Positions 34,694-43,758 of a DNA stretch of 64,000 nt are shown piece after piece. Source of the DNA: Colwellia sp. 20A7 (lineage in GTDB: Bacteria; Pseudomonadota; Gammaproteobacteria; Enterobacterales; Alteromonadaceae); assembly GCF_009832865.1 (NCBI RefSeq), contig NZ_CP047130.1:744001-808000 (forward strand). Reading direction: 5' to 3'. The notes under the pieces were generated by a model. That model made no database searches, had not been told where the DNA came from, and worked only from the letters and a program-made list of their open reading frames with translations. Position 1 is the first letter of the stretch, and every line of letters begins with the position of its first letter. A program made the position numbers and the translations under genes.

Positions 34694-36082
34694 ATGTCGT
34701 TCGTTTTCCCTCTCATTTATCGAATATACACAGTAGTAGCGTTAGCTATTTACTCGATTACAACATATTCATCACCGTGGGTTGAAGCCGACGATGCTTA
34801 TTTAAAAGCAGATCTAATATTACTCGTTGACGCGGGTATTATAAAAACCCCGTTACAAACATTTCCAATACCCTGGCATGCTATTGCCAACGATATCAAA
34901 CAAGCTTCAATTGAGGATCAACCCAACCATATTATTATCGCATATCGCCATATTCAACATGCTTTAGAAGCAGCGCAATTAGGGCGCGGTAACACCCAAT
35001 TAACAATAACCGCAGCGAATGCACCCACTCAAGGTAGCTTTGGCCAATACAACACCAATAAATGGCAATTAACCGCTGCACACAATGTTAATTTTAAAAA
35101 TATTGCCGCACGACTTAACCTAAATTATGGCCAAAAACATGACCTGAAAAATAACGGTGAAAAACACGAAGACGATATTAACTTAGACGGTTCTTTTTTC
35201 GCTTATACAACCGGCAGTGTCGACTTTACCCTAGGTAGTATTCGTAAATGGTGGAGCCCTAGCTGGCAGTCTAGTTTGGCACAACCTTTTTTATCTCGCG
35301 CTGCACCTTCATTTTTTGTCACGTATAATGCAGATGAAAATGTTGAATTAAATGGTTTGCATGTTGAGTTAGGGGTAAGCGATGTTAACGATGTATCTCC
35401 TTATCAAAAAAAATGGGCAGGGCGTATTAATCTCGCCATTACTGAACCTATCAGTATCGCCGCTAGTTATATTCAATACCAAGGAAAAACAGATGATATT
35501 AGCCAGCAATGGTTTTGGTATGATGTATTAGAGCAACAAGAAACCAGTAACAAACAGTTTATAATAGAAGGGCGAGTAACATTACCTAGCGTTAATGGTT
35601 GGTATAGTGGCATATACAGTCAACACTTATTTAGCGACAGTACCGGGCAAAAAGGCAGTAATATTACAGGTTTTGAAACGCAAGGTGATATATTAAATAC
35701 CCAAGTGCGTTTCGTTGCAGAATATCGCAGTAATGCCCTAGCAAAAAATGAACAACTTAATAACTACTTAACTGAGTTAAGTAATACCATAAGTGATACC
35801 ACAAGTAATGTGGATAAAAATAGTATAAAGTACCGAGAAATTTATCAAGTAAGTAGTTTATCAAATCAACTTTCGGTGGGCGCTTACGTACAGCTTGAAA
35901 ACAATCATCAATTTAATGTTTTTTATCATTGGGCAACTTACCAAAAAACGCATCACCGCGTTAGTGGCGAATACAAAGCCCCTTTATATAATGGCCAAAT
36001 TAGCGTACAACTTTCAATGAGTAACGCCGATTTACAAACAGATAACATGCAACTAGCGACTAGCTGGGAATATAGGTTTTAA
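34694..36082 (+). CDS. Capsule assembly Wzi-family outer-membrane protein
   Basis: A 462-residue protein with a signal peptide (FPLIYRIYTVVALAIYSITTYS), then SPWVEADDAYLKADLILLVDAGI and a beta-barrel body ending in the aromatic terminus SWEYRF. The Wzi family is recognised by that N-terminal pattern and FTLGSIRKWWSPSWQSSL. In E. coli Wzi binds K-antigen at the cell surface; here it would hold the secreted polysaccharide. The frame reaches back to a GTG at 34682; either start is possible. The export gene follows 6 bases after its stop, so they are co-transcribed. Confidence 0.85.
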   Translation: MSFVFPLIYRIYTVVALAIYSITTYSSPWVEADDAYLKADLILLVDAGIIKTPLQTFPIPWHAIANDIKQASIEDQPNHIIIAYRHIQHALEAAQLGRGNTQLTITAANAPTQGSFGQYNTNKWQLTAAHNVNFKNIAARLNLNYGQKHDLKNNGEKHEDDINLDGSFFAYTTGSVDFTLGSIRKWWSPSWQSSLAQPFLSRAAPSFFVTYNADENVELNGLHVELGVSDVNDVSPYQKKWAGRINLAITEPISIAASYIQYQGKTDDISQQWFWYDVLEQQETSNKQFIIEGRVTLPSVNGWYSGIYSQHLFSDSTGQKGSNITGFETQGDILNTQVRFVAEYRSNALAKNEQLNNYLTELSNTISDTTSNVDKNSIKYREIYQVSSLSNQLSVGAYVQLENNHQFNVFYHWATYQKTHHRVSGEYKAPLYNGQISVQLSMSNADLQTDNMQLATSWEYRF

Positions 36083-36088
36083 CTGACT

Positions 36089-38893
36089 ATGAGTAAGTGG
36101 AATTCCATGGACATATTTAAAAAAATAAAATTAGCTGCATTAGTTAGCTCAAGCTTAATAACTGCAAGTATTGCAGTGCCAAGCGAAGTGCAAGCAGCCA
36201 GCCCATCGGCAGCACAAATAGCACAATTTCAATCGTTACCTAAATCACAGCAAGAAGCGTTGGCCTCTCAGTATGGTATCGACATGGCTACGTTGCAAAG
36301 TCAAGATTCTAAACAGCAAGAAATTGAAATAGCGCCTACCATTGGTAAACGACAAGTTAACGCTAAAACAAAGAATGAATTAACCTTGTTTGGTGACGAG
36401 AATGAATTGACCTTGTTTGGTTACGAACTGTTTGCTGGTGAACCGACTAGCATGGCACCGCTAGGCGATATTCCTGCCCCTGCAGATTACATGATGGGCA
36501 CAGGTGATGAGCTCCACATTCAAATTTTTGGTAAAGAAAACAGTAATTATAGCTTTAAAGTAAAACGTGATGGCAGTATTGATATACCTCGTTTAGGACC
36601 TTTTATGGTAGCAGGCGAAACGTTTGATCAAGTTAAGCACGGTTTAGCTACCTTTATCAAAAACAAAATAATTGGTGTAGAAGTAACCGTAAGTTTAGGT
36701 ACGCTTCGTACTATGCAAGTATTTGTGTTGGGCGATGCCTATAAGCCAGGCACTTACGTATTAAGTTCATTGGCTACCGTTACTCAAGCGTTAAGAGCTG
36801 CGGGTGGTATTGATACATTAGGGTCATTACGTAATATTCAAATTAAACGAAGCGGTGAACTACTACGTGAAATTGATTTATACGACTTACTTCTAAACGG
36901 CAATACACATGATGATATGCGTTTACGTGACGGTGATACTCTCTTTATTCCACCACGCGGCGCAACCATAGAGGTAGACGGTGAAGTTCGTCGTCGAGCG
37001 ATATACGAGTTAACAGGGCCTACCTCAATTATGCAGGTAATTCACGCTGCTGGTGGCTTTACCGAACGCGCGTTTAGCCAACAAATTAATGTTGCACGTA
37101 CAACTGCGTCAGGTACAGATATATTTAATATTGATGTGAATAACGCCCAAGAACGCAATTTTAAAATTATTGCTGGTGACAGCATTAAAGTAATGCCAGT
37201 ACCTAAAGATTTTAACAATGCTATTGGAGTATTAGGCGCTGTTGAACGACCAGGCGCTTATAGCTGGAAACAAGGTTTACGTTTAATCGATATACTGGGT
37301 AATAGCACACAAGATTTAACCCCAGAAACTGACTACAACTATGGATTAATTGTACGTGAAATTAATCAGCAAGGTGATATTGAAGTACTACAATTTAGTT
37401 TAGCTAAAGCAATCGCCGCGCCAAACTCAAGTGACAACTTATTATTGCAAAAACGTGACCAAGTTGTTGTGTTAAATAAAGACATCGGTCGTAGTCTTGA
37501 AGAGTCTACGCAAACCATTGGTGCTACCGAAAATCGTTTAGAAACGATGCGCCGTGAAACACTTAATTCACGCGAAAACTTAAGCACGCAAAATGAAGAT
37601 ACCCAAGAAAAAGAATCTAACGAGCGCTTAGCTAAAATAGCTAACACCGAGTTAGGCGACATTAGCGAAGATAACATGACCGATACAGAGCAAATGGGTC
37701 AACTTAAAATAGATAATTTAAGCAATAACACAAATTTACAACGTAGTGCACAAGAAATTCGCACTACATTACTTGAACCTATTATTGCGCAGCTTAAAGC
37801 GCAGGCCAGTATTACTAGCCCTGTGCAAATCGTTGAAATTCGTGGTGCGGTTAAATTTCCTGGTGTATATCCTTTAGCGAAAAAGCAAAATTTAACTGAC
37901 TTAATTGCAGCAGCAGGTGGCATGAAAGAATCAGCACATCTTGCGCGTGCTGAAATGAGTCGAATCATTGAACAAAACGGTCACACTAATATTGTACACC
38001 GAGATATTAATTTAGCTAAAATGTTAAGTGCAGAATCAAGCAATGCTCAACCAAACCAAGCACAATCAACCGAAGCTAAATTAACAAGTAATAGCCAACA
38101 AGTTGCCTTAATAAGTAAAGATCGAATTAATGTATTTTCAAAACCAGAATGGCGTGAAGATTTAAGCATAGAGTTGGGCGGTGAAGTGTTATTCCCCGGC
38201 CGTTATACGTTTAAACGTGGTGAAACACTGCTTGATTTAATTAATCGCGCGGGTGGTTTAACTGAATATGCTTACCCGAAAGGCAGTATTTTTTCACGTG
38301 AAAGCTTACGTGATCAAGAGGCGCAAAAATTACGTTACTTACATGAACAATTACGACAAGAAGTATCAACGTTAGCGTTTAGACGACAATCTTCTGCGAC
38401 TAGCTTAAGTCAATCTTCACCTGTAGGCGAAGCAATGGATGTTGTAGACAAATTGGGTGTTACTAAAGCTGTTGGTCGTATGGTAATAAACCTAGACCAA
38501 GTAGTTGAAGGCGATAAAAATCAAAACTTGGTATTAGAAAATGGCGATAAATTATATATACCGCCACTACGTAATATAGTAACGGTTATGGGGCATATTC
38601 AAATGCCTACGTCATTAATTTATGATGACAACATGACAGTTCAAGATTATATCAACGCAACCGGTGGCGCTAAAAAACAAGCAGATACCGACCGTATTTA
38701 CGTTATTCGGGCGAATGGCTCAGTAATGCTGCCAGACAATAGCTACTGGTTTAATCGTAAAGAGGAAAAACTTCTACCTGGCGATACTATTGTTGTACCT
38801 ATGGATACTGACTATGTAGATGGTCTCACCATTTTAGGCTCAGCAACTCAAATGATGTATCAAATTGGCGTAGCTTGGGCTGCAATTAAGTAA
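36089..38893 (+). CDS. Polysaccharide export protein with multiple SLBB domains (Wza-like)
   Basis: An unusually long export protein of 934 residues (E. coli Wza ~380). A signal peptide ends near PSEVQAAS. The polysaccharide export domain starts around residue 125 (YMMGTGDELHIQIFGKEN and YSFKVKRDGSIDIPRLGPF). At least four SLBB-type beta-grasp units follow, each opening with a V.G.V..PG.Y pattern: VLGDAYKPGTYVLS, VLGAVERPGAYSWK, EIRGAVKFPGVYPLA and ELGGEVLFPGRYTFK. It should form the periplasm-spanning and outer-membrane channel. A second in-frame ATG at 36107 (MDIFKKIKLAALV) gives a cleaner signal peptide and may be the true start. Wzz follows. Confidence 0.92.
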   Translation: MSKWNSMDIFKKIKLAALVSSSLITASIAVPSEVQAASPSAAQIAQFQSLPKSQQEALASQYGIDMATLQSQDSKQQEIEIAPTIGKRQVNAKTKNELTLFGDENELTLFGYELFAGEPTSMAPLGDIPAPADYMMGTGDELHIQIFGKENSNYSFKVKRDGSIDIPRLGPFMVAGETFDQVKHGLATFIKNKIIGVEVTVSLGTLRTMQVFVLGDAYKPGTYVLSSLATVTQALRAAGGIDTLGSLRNIQIKRSGELLREIDLYDLLLNGNTHDDMRLRDGDTLFIPPRGATIEVDGEVRRRAIYELTGPTSIMQVIHAAGGFTERAFSQQINVARTTASGTDIFNIDVNNAQERNFKIIAGDSIKVMPVPKDFNNAIGVLGAVERPGAYSWKQGLRLIDILGNSTQDLTPETDYNYGLIVREINQQGDIEVLQFSLAKAIAAPNSSDNLLLQKRDQVVVLNKDIGRSLEESTQTIGATENRLETMRRETLNSRENLSTQNEDTQEKESNERLAKIANTELGDISEDNMTDTEQMGQLKIDNLSNNTNLQRSAQEIRTTLLEPIIAQLKAQASITSPVQIVEIRGAVKFPGVYPLAKKQNLTDLIAAAGGMKESAHLARAEMSRIIEQNGHTNIVHRDINLAKMLSAESSNAQPNQAQSTEAKLTSNSQQVALISKDRINVFSKPEWREDLSIELGGEVLFPGRYTFKRGETLLDLINRAGGLTEYAYPKGSIFSRESLRDQEAQKLRYLHEQLRQEVSTLAFRRQSSATSLSQSSPVGEAMDVVDKLGVTKAVGRMVINLDQVVEGDKNQNLVLENGDKLYIPPLRNIVTVMGHIQMPTSLIYDDNMTVQDYINATGGAKKQADTDRIYVIRANGSVMLPDNSYWFNRKEEKLLPGDTIVVPMDTDYVDGLTILGSATQMMYQIGVAWAAIK

Positions 38894-38932
38894 ATAACTA
38901 ACGAGTAGGGCAAAGTTTACTTTGCAAAACAC

Positions 38933-39904
38933 ATGACAACAGAACATAACAACAAACAGCCTATTTACTTGTCGCCAGAAATGTTTCAGCAGCAAGCGAC
39001 TAACCCTGATGATGAAATAGATTTGCGTGAATTATTTATTACCGTTTGGCAAGGTAAGTGGATTATTATTTTATTTACCTTGTTATTTAGTGTTGCAGCC
39101 GTTTTTTATGCGATAAATCAGCCTAATTACTATAAAGCCCAAGTACTCTTATCACCAACATCAGGTGACGGTGGTGGTGGTTTAGGTCAACTAGGCGGTT
39201 TAGCGGCATTAGCGGGGGTGAATATTGGCGGTAAAACCGGCGATAAAACCCAATTGGCTATAGCGGTGTTAAAATCACGTGATTTTCAAACCACCTTTGC
39301 TAATAAATACCAAATTAAACCCCTTGTTTTTGCCGGCAACGGTTGGAATGAAAAAACGGGTGAATTAACCCTAGATAGTGATATTTACAACACAGCCACT
39401 AAAATATGGACAGGTGAAGTAGAAGAAGGGAAGTCAGCCGAACCAACAGATTGGGCTCTCTATAAAGCATTTTCAAGTATTATTGGCGTATCGCAAGACA
39501 AAGAAACAGGTTTAGTAACAGTTACAGCAGAGTTTTTATCACCCATACTTGCTAAAGAGTGGGTTGAGCTATTAATTAGTGATTTAAACCAAGTAATGAA
39601 AGATAAAGAGTTACAAGAAACTAGTCGTAATATTACCTATTTAAGGCAACAATTAACCACTACATCCATAGCTGATATGCAAAGTGTGTTTTATCAGTTG
39701 ATTGAAGATCAAATAAAAAATAAAATGTTAGCTGAAGTACAAGACGAGTTTGTTTTTAAAATAGTAGACCCAGCGGTAATACCTGAAGAAAAAAGCAAAC
39801 CCAAACGAGCATTAATTTGCATTCTAGGCTTTATGCTAGGGGGTATGTTAGGCGTAGTCTTTGTATTAATAAGAACAGCATTTAAAAAAGACAAACAACC
39901 GTAG
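38933..39904 (+). CDS. Wzz-type chain-length determinant
   Basis: A 323-residue polysaccharide co-polymerase. Two transmembrane helices (about 40-60 and 285-305) flank a periplasmic domain. EIDLRELFITVWQGKWIIILFT and PNYYKAQVLLSPTSGDGGGG are characteristic of the N-terminus; the second helix is preceded by Pro-rich DPAVIPEEKSKPKR. It has no BY-kinase domain. It would set chain length together with the Wzy polymerase further along the locus. A GCAAAG-TTTA-CTTTGC hairpin lies between the export gene and its start. Confidence 0.9.
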   Translation: MTTEHNNKQPIYLSPEMFQQQATNPDDEIDLRELFITVWQGKWIIILFTLLFSVAAVFYAINQPNYYKAQVLLSPTSGDGGGGLGQLGGLAALAGVNIGGKTGDKTQLAIAVLKSRDFQTTFANKYQIKPLVFAGNGWNEKTGELTLDSDIYNTATKIWTGEVEEGKSAEPTDWALYKAFSSIIGVSQDKETGLVTVTAEFLSPILAKEWVELLISDLNQVMKDKELQETSRNITYLRQQLTTTSIADMQSVFYQLIEDQIKNKMLAEVQDEFVFKIVDPAVIPEEKSKPKRALICILGFMLGGMLGVVFVLIRTAFKKDKQP

Positions 39905-39906
39905 GC

Positions 39907-39936
39907 CGTCTTCCTGAACTCGATTCAGGATCTAGT
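39907..39936 (+). repeat. 30-bp direct repeat, left copy
   Basis: Starts CGTCTTCCTGAACTCGATTC; identical for 30 bases to the copy at 40219-40248, and both are followed by a run of CGCTTTACA-like words. The repeat includes a 7-bp hairpin TCCTGAA/TTCAGGA. Confidence 0.8.
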
Positions 39937-40096
39937 CTTTGCTTTAAACGCTTTACAATTAACGCTTTACACTTCACCACAAAGACATAAGGTTCCGTAT
40001 TAAGTGACCAACGGAATGACAGGGTTAGTGGGTCAAATAGTTAGGTATTATAGGTATGCATTACCGGGAACGAGAGCAAAGCGATTAAGTGCATTA

Positions 40097-40185
40097 TTCA
40101 CAAAGAGGTTATGAGGCGCTGCGCTTTAGAGAAGACACAAAAAAGAGGTTTATGCTTAAGTCACTGCTCATTTGCTTCTCTTTGT
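40097..40185 (-). repeat. Inverted partial copy of the 126-bp repeat
   Basis: Read on the minus strand it holds TCTAAAGCGCAGCGCCTCAT and AACCTCTTTGTG, with about 20 bases missing from the middle. It lies 5.7 kb from the main array. Confidence 0.7.
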
Positions 40186-40218
40186 GCAGGGAGGTTTTAT
40201 TGGTTTTGTTTGTTTTTT

Positions 40219-40248
40219 CGTCTTCCTGAACTCGATTCAGGATCTAGT
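40219..40248 (+). repeat. 30-bp direct repeat, right copy
   Basis: Identical to 39907-39936. It lies 60 bases before the MntA-like start. Confidence 0.8.
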
Positions 40249-40309
40249 TTTTGCACTTAACGCTTAACACTTTACAATTAACACTTTACACGAACAAACT
40301 GATTAAAAA

Positions 40310-40711
40310 ATGGTAATAAGAATGCAAAAAATTAGCAGCATTATCGAAAGTATCATTAACAATGCCATCAAAATAGATGATATAGAAGTAATGTGGCTTT
40401 ATGGCTCCCAAGCAAAAGGTACAGCACACGAACATAGCGATATTGATATCGCCATTGCATTTAAGAATTTTGATCTGTCGGATATAGACAGAAAATTAAG
40501 ACCAGAAGAACTATCGCTTATATGGTCTGATGAATTGAACTTACCAGATGGCAAATTATCAATTGTCGATATCAATACAGTACCTGTTTACTTAGCATTT
40601 AACATTGTTGAATATGGACGCGTTATTAACTCAAAAAATAAAATGAGAGAACTCAAAGAAGTACAACGTATATATAGCCAGTTTGAATATGAAACTATAG
40701 AACACAGATAA
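40310..40711 (+). CDS. MntA-like nucleotidyltransferase antitoxin
   Basis: A 133-residue minimal nucleotidyltransferase. MWLYGSQAKGTAHEHSDIDI contains the full GS-X10-DXD motif of MntA antitoxins. In the known MntA-HepT (type VII) systems this enzyme AMPylates the HepT toxin on a Tyr and so blocks it. The following HepT-like gene has the matching target motif. An in-frame ATG at 40322 could also be the start; neither has a strong ribosome binding site. It sits inside the exopolysaccharide locus in the same direction as the neighbours. Confidence 0.88.
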   Translation: MVIRMQKISSIIESIINNAIKIDDIEVMWLYGSQAKGTAHEHSDIDIAIAFKNFDLSDIDRKLRPEELSLIWSDELNLPDGKLSIVDINTVPVYLAFNIVEYGRVINSKNKMRELKEVQRIYSQFEYETIEHR

Positions 40712-40735
40712 CACAAATAACTCAAAGGTATAAAT

Positions 40736-41164
40736 GTGGTAGACCAAGGATTAACGCTTTACATAAAAGAAGTAAAAAGTCATATAACTGAATATGACCT
40801 TGAACTCAAAGAACTAAGCGAGTTAACCAAGTTAAATAATAGAGATTATCGAGCTGCAGAGCGTTTACTTCAATTATTAACAGAAGTCTCGATTGGTTTA
40901 TCAAAACATTGGTTAAAATCTATTAACAAAGAATCGAGCAGCAACGCCTATCAAACGTTTGTAGCTTTAGAGAGCTTAAATTTAATCAGAGATACAGAGT
41001 TAATAGAATGGCGAAAGATTATTGGTTTACGTAACGCATTAGTACATGACTATTTAAATGTAGATAAAGCCATTGTTAAATTGATTATAAAAGATCGGAA
41101 ATATCAAACAGTACTATTGTTTTGCCAAACGGTTATAACCAAATTACAACTAAATGATAAATGA
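40736..41164 (+). CDS. HepT-like HEPN RNase toxin
   Basis: A 142-residue all-helical HEPN protein. RNALVHDY matches the RX4HXY catalytic motif exactly, including the Tyr that MntA AMPylates. The start is GTG, with AAAGG about 8 bases upstream, 24 bases past the MntA-like stop, so the pair is an operon. HepT toxins act as RNases when not modified. The order antitoxin then toxin and the motif match make this a convincing type VII toxin-antitoxin module. Confidence 0.88.
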   Translation: MVDQGLTLYIKEVKSHITEYDLELKELSELTKLNNRDYRAAERLLQLLTEVSIGLSKHWLKSINKESSSNAYQTFVALESLNLIRDTELIEWRKIIGLRNALVHDYLNVDKAIVKLIIKDRKYQTVLLFCQTVITKLQLNDK

Positions 41165-41337
41165 TAATCGCGTTTTGCTTAATGTAGGTCGTGGTATTGC
41201 CTACAAGGATGTAGGTACTTAGGTTTGGTCTGGAACTACAAACCTGTAGCCCGACAATGGTATCGAAGATACCAAAGCCTTTTGCGCTTCACGCTTTGCT
41301 CTTTACAAGATAAAAAATAAGGTTAAATTAGATTAAA
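41165..41337. other. Short non-coding gap with small hairpins
   Basis: TGTAGG...CCTACA and GGTATC-GAA-GATACC inverted repeats, then GCGCTTCACGCTTTGCTCTTTAC, of the same CGCTTTACAC-like flavour as the sequence left of the toxin-antitoxin module (the last string is 23 bases; its key words are GCTTCACGC and CTCTTTAC). The next gene is wecB. Confidence 0.35.
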
Positions 41338-42465
41338 ATGAACAAAATGAAAGTTCTCACAGTATTTGGTACTCGTCCCGAAGCAATTAAAATGGCGCCG
41401 CTTGTGCATGCACTTGCTGCAGACCCACGATTTGAAGCCAAGTGCTGTGTAACAGCGCAGCATCGTGAAATGCTAGACCAAGTATTAGAGCTATTCGAAA
41501 TTACGCCAGATTATGACTTAAACATAATGAAAGCAGGTCAAAGCCTTAATGACATTACCTCACGAATTCTTATTCAACTTAAAAGTGTCTTAGAAGAGTT
41601 TAAACCTGATGTAGTACTAGTACATGGCGACACGGCAACTACCTTTGCTGCTAGTCTTGCTGCTTACTATCAACAAATTGCAGTAGGCCACGTTGAAGCT
41701 GGCTTGCGCACCGGTAATATTTACTCCCCTTGGCCTGAAGAAGGTAATCGTCGTTTAACTGGCGCATTAACCAAATATCATTTTTCGCCAACAGAAGCGT
41801 CTAAGCAAAACCTGTTAAAAGAAAACTTCAACCCGAAATATATTTCAGTTACGGGTAATACTGTTATTGATGCATTGCTAATGGTTAAAGGTAAAATTGA
41901 CTCAGACACTAGTTTAAACAGCAAGTTAGCAGCGCAATTTCCATTTTTAGATGAAACAAAAAAGTTAATACTAGTCACTGGCCATCGCCGTGAAAGTTTT
42001 GGTGGTGGTTTTGAGCGAATTTGTGAAGCGTTAGCACAAACGGCTAAGCAACATCCTAGTACACAAATACTTTACCCCATGCACCTTAACCCTAATGTAC
42101 GTGAGCCTGTGAATCGTATTCTGGCAGGTATTAATAACATTCATTTAATTGAACCACAACAATATTTGCCGTTTATTTACTTAATGGGTCGCGCTCATAT
42201 TATTTTAACTGACTCTGGTGGTATACAAGAAGAAGCGCCATCACTGGGCAAGCCTGTATTGGTAATGCGTGATACCACAGAGCGTCCAGAAGCCGTTGAA
42301 TCAGGTACGGTTAAGTTAGTAGGCACTGATGTGGAAAAAATCACCACCAGTTTAACCAAGCTGCTAACCGATGAAGCCGCTTATCAAGCAATGAGTTTTG
42401 CTCATAATCCATACGGTGACGGCAAAGCCTGTCAACGTATTTTAGAAACATTAATCGCACAATAA
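41338..42465 (+). CDS. wecB: UDP-N-acetylglucosamine 2-epimerase (non-hydrolysing)
   Basis: Interconverts UDP-GlcNAc and UDP-ManNAc in the cytoplasm. The 375-residue length is that of E. coli WecB (376). [55 protein letters not shown] and [18 protein letters not shown] are family hallmarks. wecC follows 31 bases later, so together they make UDP-ManNAcA for the polysaccharide rather than necessarily for enterobacterial common antigen. A second in-frame ATG at 41347 is possible. Confidence 0.96.
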   Translation: MNKMKVLTVFGTRPEAIKMAPLVHALAADPRFEAKCCVTAQHREMLDQVLELFEITPDYDLNIMKAGQSLNDITSRILIQLKSVLEEFKPDVVLVHGDTATTFAASLAAYYQQIAVGHVEAGLRTGNIYSPWPEEGNRRLTGALTKYHFSPTEASKQNLLKENFNPKYISVTGNTVIDALLMVKGKIDSDTSLNSKLAAQFPFLDETKKLILVTGHRRESFGGGFERICEALAQTAKQHPSTQILYPMHLNPNVREPVNRILAGINNIHLIEPQQYLPFIYLMGRAHIILTDSGGIQEEAPSLGKPVLVMRDTTERPEAVESGTVKLVGTDVEKITTSLTKLLTDEAAYQAMSFAHNPYGDGKACQRILETLIAQ

Positions 42466-42496
42466 ATACAACATAAGTAATTTTTAAGGTTCAAGT

Positions 42497-43756
42497 ATGT
42501 CTTTCGAAACAATATCAGTTATCGGCCTTGGTTATATAGGTTTACCTACGGCGGCCATGTTCGCATCACGCAAAAAGAAAGTGATCGGCGTTGATATTAA
42601 CCAACATGCAGTTGACACCATTAACAAAGGCCAAATACACATAGTTGAGCCAGATCTCGATATGTTAGTAAGTGCGGCGGTGCAACAAGGCTATTTAACA
42701 GCAAGCACGGTAGTAAAACCAGCTGATGCATTTTTAATTGCGGTACCTACACCTTTTAAACCATGTGCTGAAGGAGCGATTCCAGAGCCTGATTTAAGCT
42801 ATATTCACGCCGCTGCAAAAGCAATTGCGCCAGTATTGAAAAAAGGTGATTTAGTCATACTCGAATCCACATCACCAGTGGGAGCAACAGAACAACTAGC
42901 AGAATGGTTAGCTGAATATCGTGAAGATTTAACTTTTCCACAACAAGTTGGCGAAGGTTCTGAAGTTAATGTCGCGCATTGTCCAGAGCGGGTATTACCA
43001 GGAAAAGTGGTTACTGAACTAGTACAAAACGATCGCGTGATAGGTGGAATGACTAAACGTTGTTCAGAGCGTTCTATTGAATTATATAAAATCTTTGTTA
43101 TGGGTGAATGCGTTATTACTAATGCACGCACCGCAGAAATGGCGAAATTAACTGAAAATAGCTCTCGTGATGTACAAATAGCCTTCGCTAACGAATTATC
43201 TATTATTTGTGAAAAACTAGATATTAATGTGTGGGAGCTTATTTCACTGGCTAACCGTCACCCACGAGTAAATATTCTTCAACCCGGCCCCGGAGTAGGC
43301 GGGCATTGTATTGCCGTAGACCCTTGGTTTATTGTTAGTAAAACACCAGAAGAAGCACAAATAATTCATACTGCCCGCAAGGTTAATGATTACAAACCAC
43401 AGTGGGTTATTGAGCAAGTTAAAATAGCGATAGCAGATTTTTTACAAGCTAACCCAACTAAAACAGCAAAAGAAGTTACTATTGCTTGTTATGGTTTGGC
43501 TTTTAAACCTGATATTGATGATTTACGTGAAAGCCCAGCGTTAAATATAGCTAAAGAAATTGCTACATTTCATTCAGCTGAAGTGTTAGCGATTGAGCCG
43601 AATATAAAGTCATTGAATATTAAAAATATGCGTTTAGTCACTATTGATGAATCATTAAGTAAAACGGATATACATGTATTGTTAGTTGATCATCAACAGT
43701 TTAAAAAAATTAAGCTAAAGGCCGACTTTATCGTTGATACAAAAGGGATCTGGTAA
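42497..43756 (+). CDS. wecC: UDP-N-acetyl-D-mannosamine dehydrogenase
   Basis: Oxidises UDP-ManNAc to UDP-ManNAcA with two NAD+. The 419-residue protein has the Rossmann start [16 protein letters not shown], the active-site Cys in [16 protein letters not shown] and the C-terminal UDP-binding domain ([19 protein letters not shown]). AAGG lies 8 bases before the ATG. It is coupled to wecB and lies 2 bases before rmlB. The uronic acid it makes may be the target of the AsnB-type amidotransferase further along. Confidence 0.95.
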   Translation: MSFETISVIGLGYIGLPTAAMFASRKKKVIGVDINQHAVDTINKGQIHIVEPDLDMLVSAAVQQGYLTASTVVKPADAFLIAVPTPFKPCAEGAIPEPDLSYIHAAAKAIAPVLKKGDLVILESTSPVGATEQLAEWLAEYREDLTFPQQVGEGSEVNVAHCPERVLPGKVVTELVQNDRVIGGMTKRCSERSIELYKIFVMGECVITNARTAEMAKLTENSSRDVQIAFANELSIICEKLDINVWELISLANRHPRVNILQPGPGVGGHCIAVDPWFIVSKTPEEAQIIHTARKVNDYKPQWVIEQVKIAIADFLQANPTKTAKEVTIACYGLAFKPDIDDLRESPALNIAKEIATFHSAEVLAIEPNIKSLNIKNMRLVTIDESLSKTDIHVLLVDHQQFKKIKLKADFIVDTKGIW

Positions 43757-43758
43757 AC

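Larger units (their letters stand above)
39905..40309. other. Non-coding island between wzz and the MntA-HepT module
   Basis: Contains a 30-base direct repeat (39907-39936 and 40219-40248), each with a TCCTGAA-CTCGA-TTCAGGA hairpin, a partial inverted copy of the 126-bp repeat between them (about 40097-40185), and runs such as AACGCTTTACAATTAACGC. It interrupts the exopolysaccharide operon. Confidence 0.55.
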
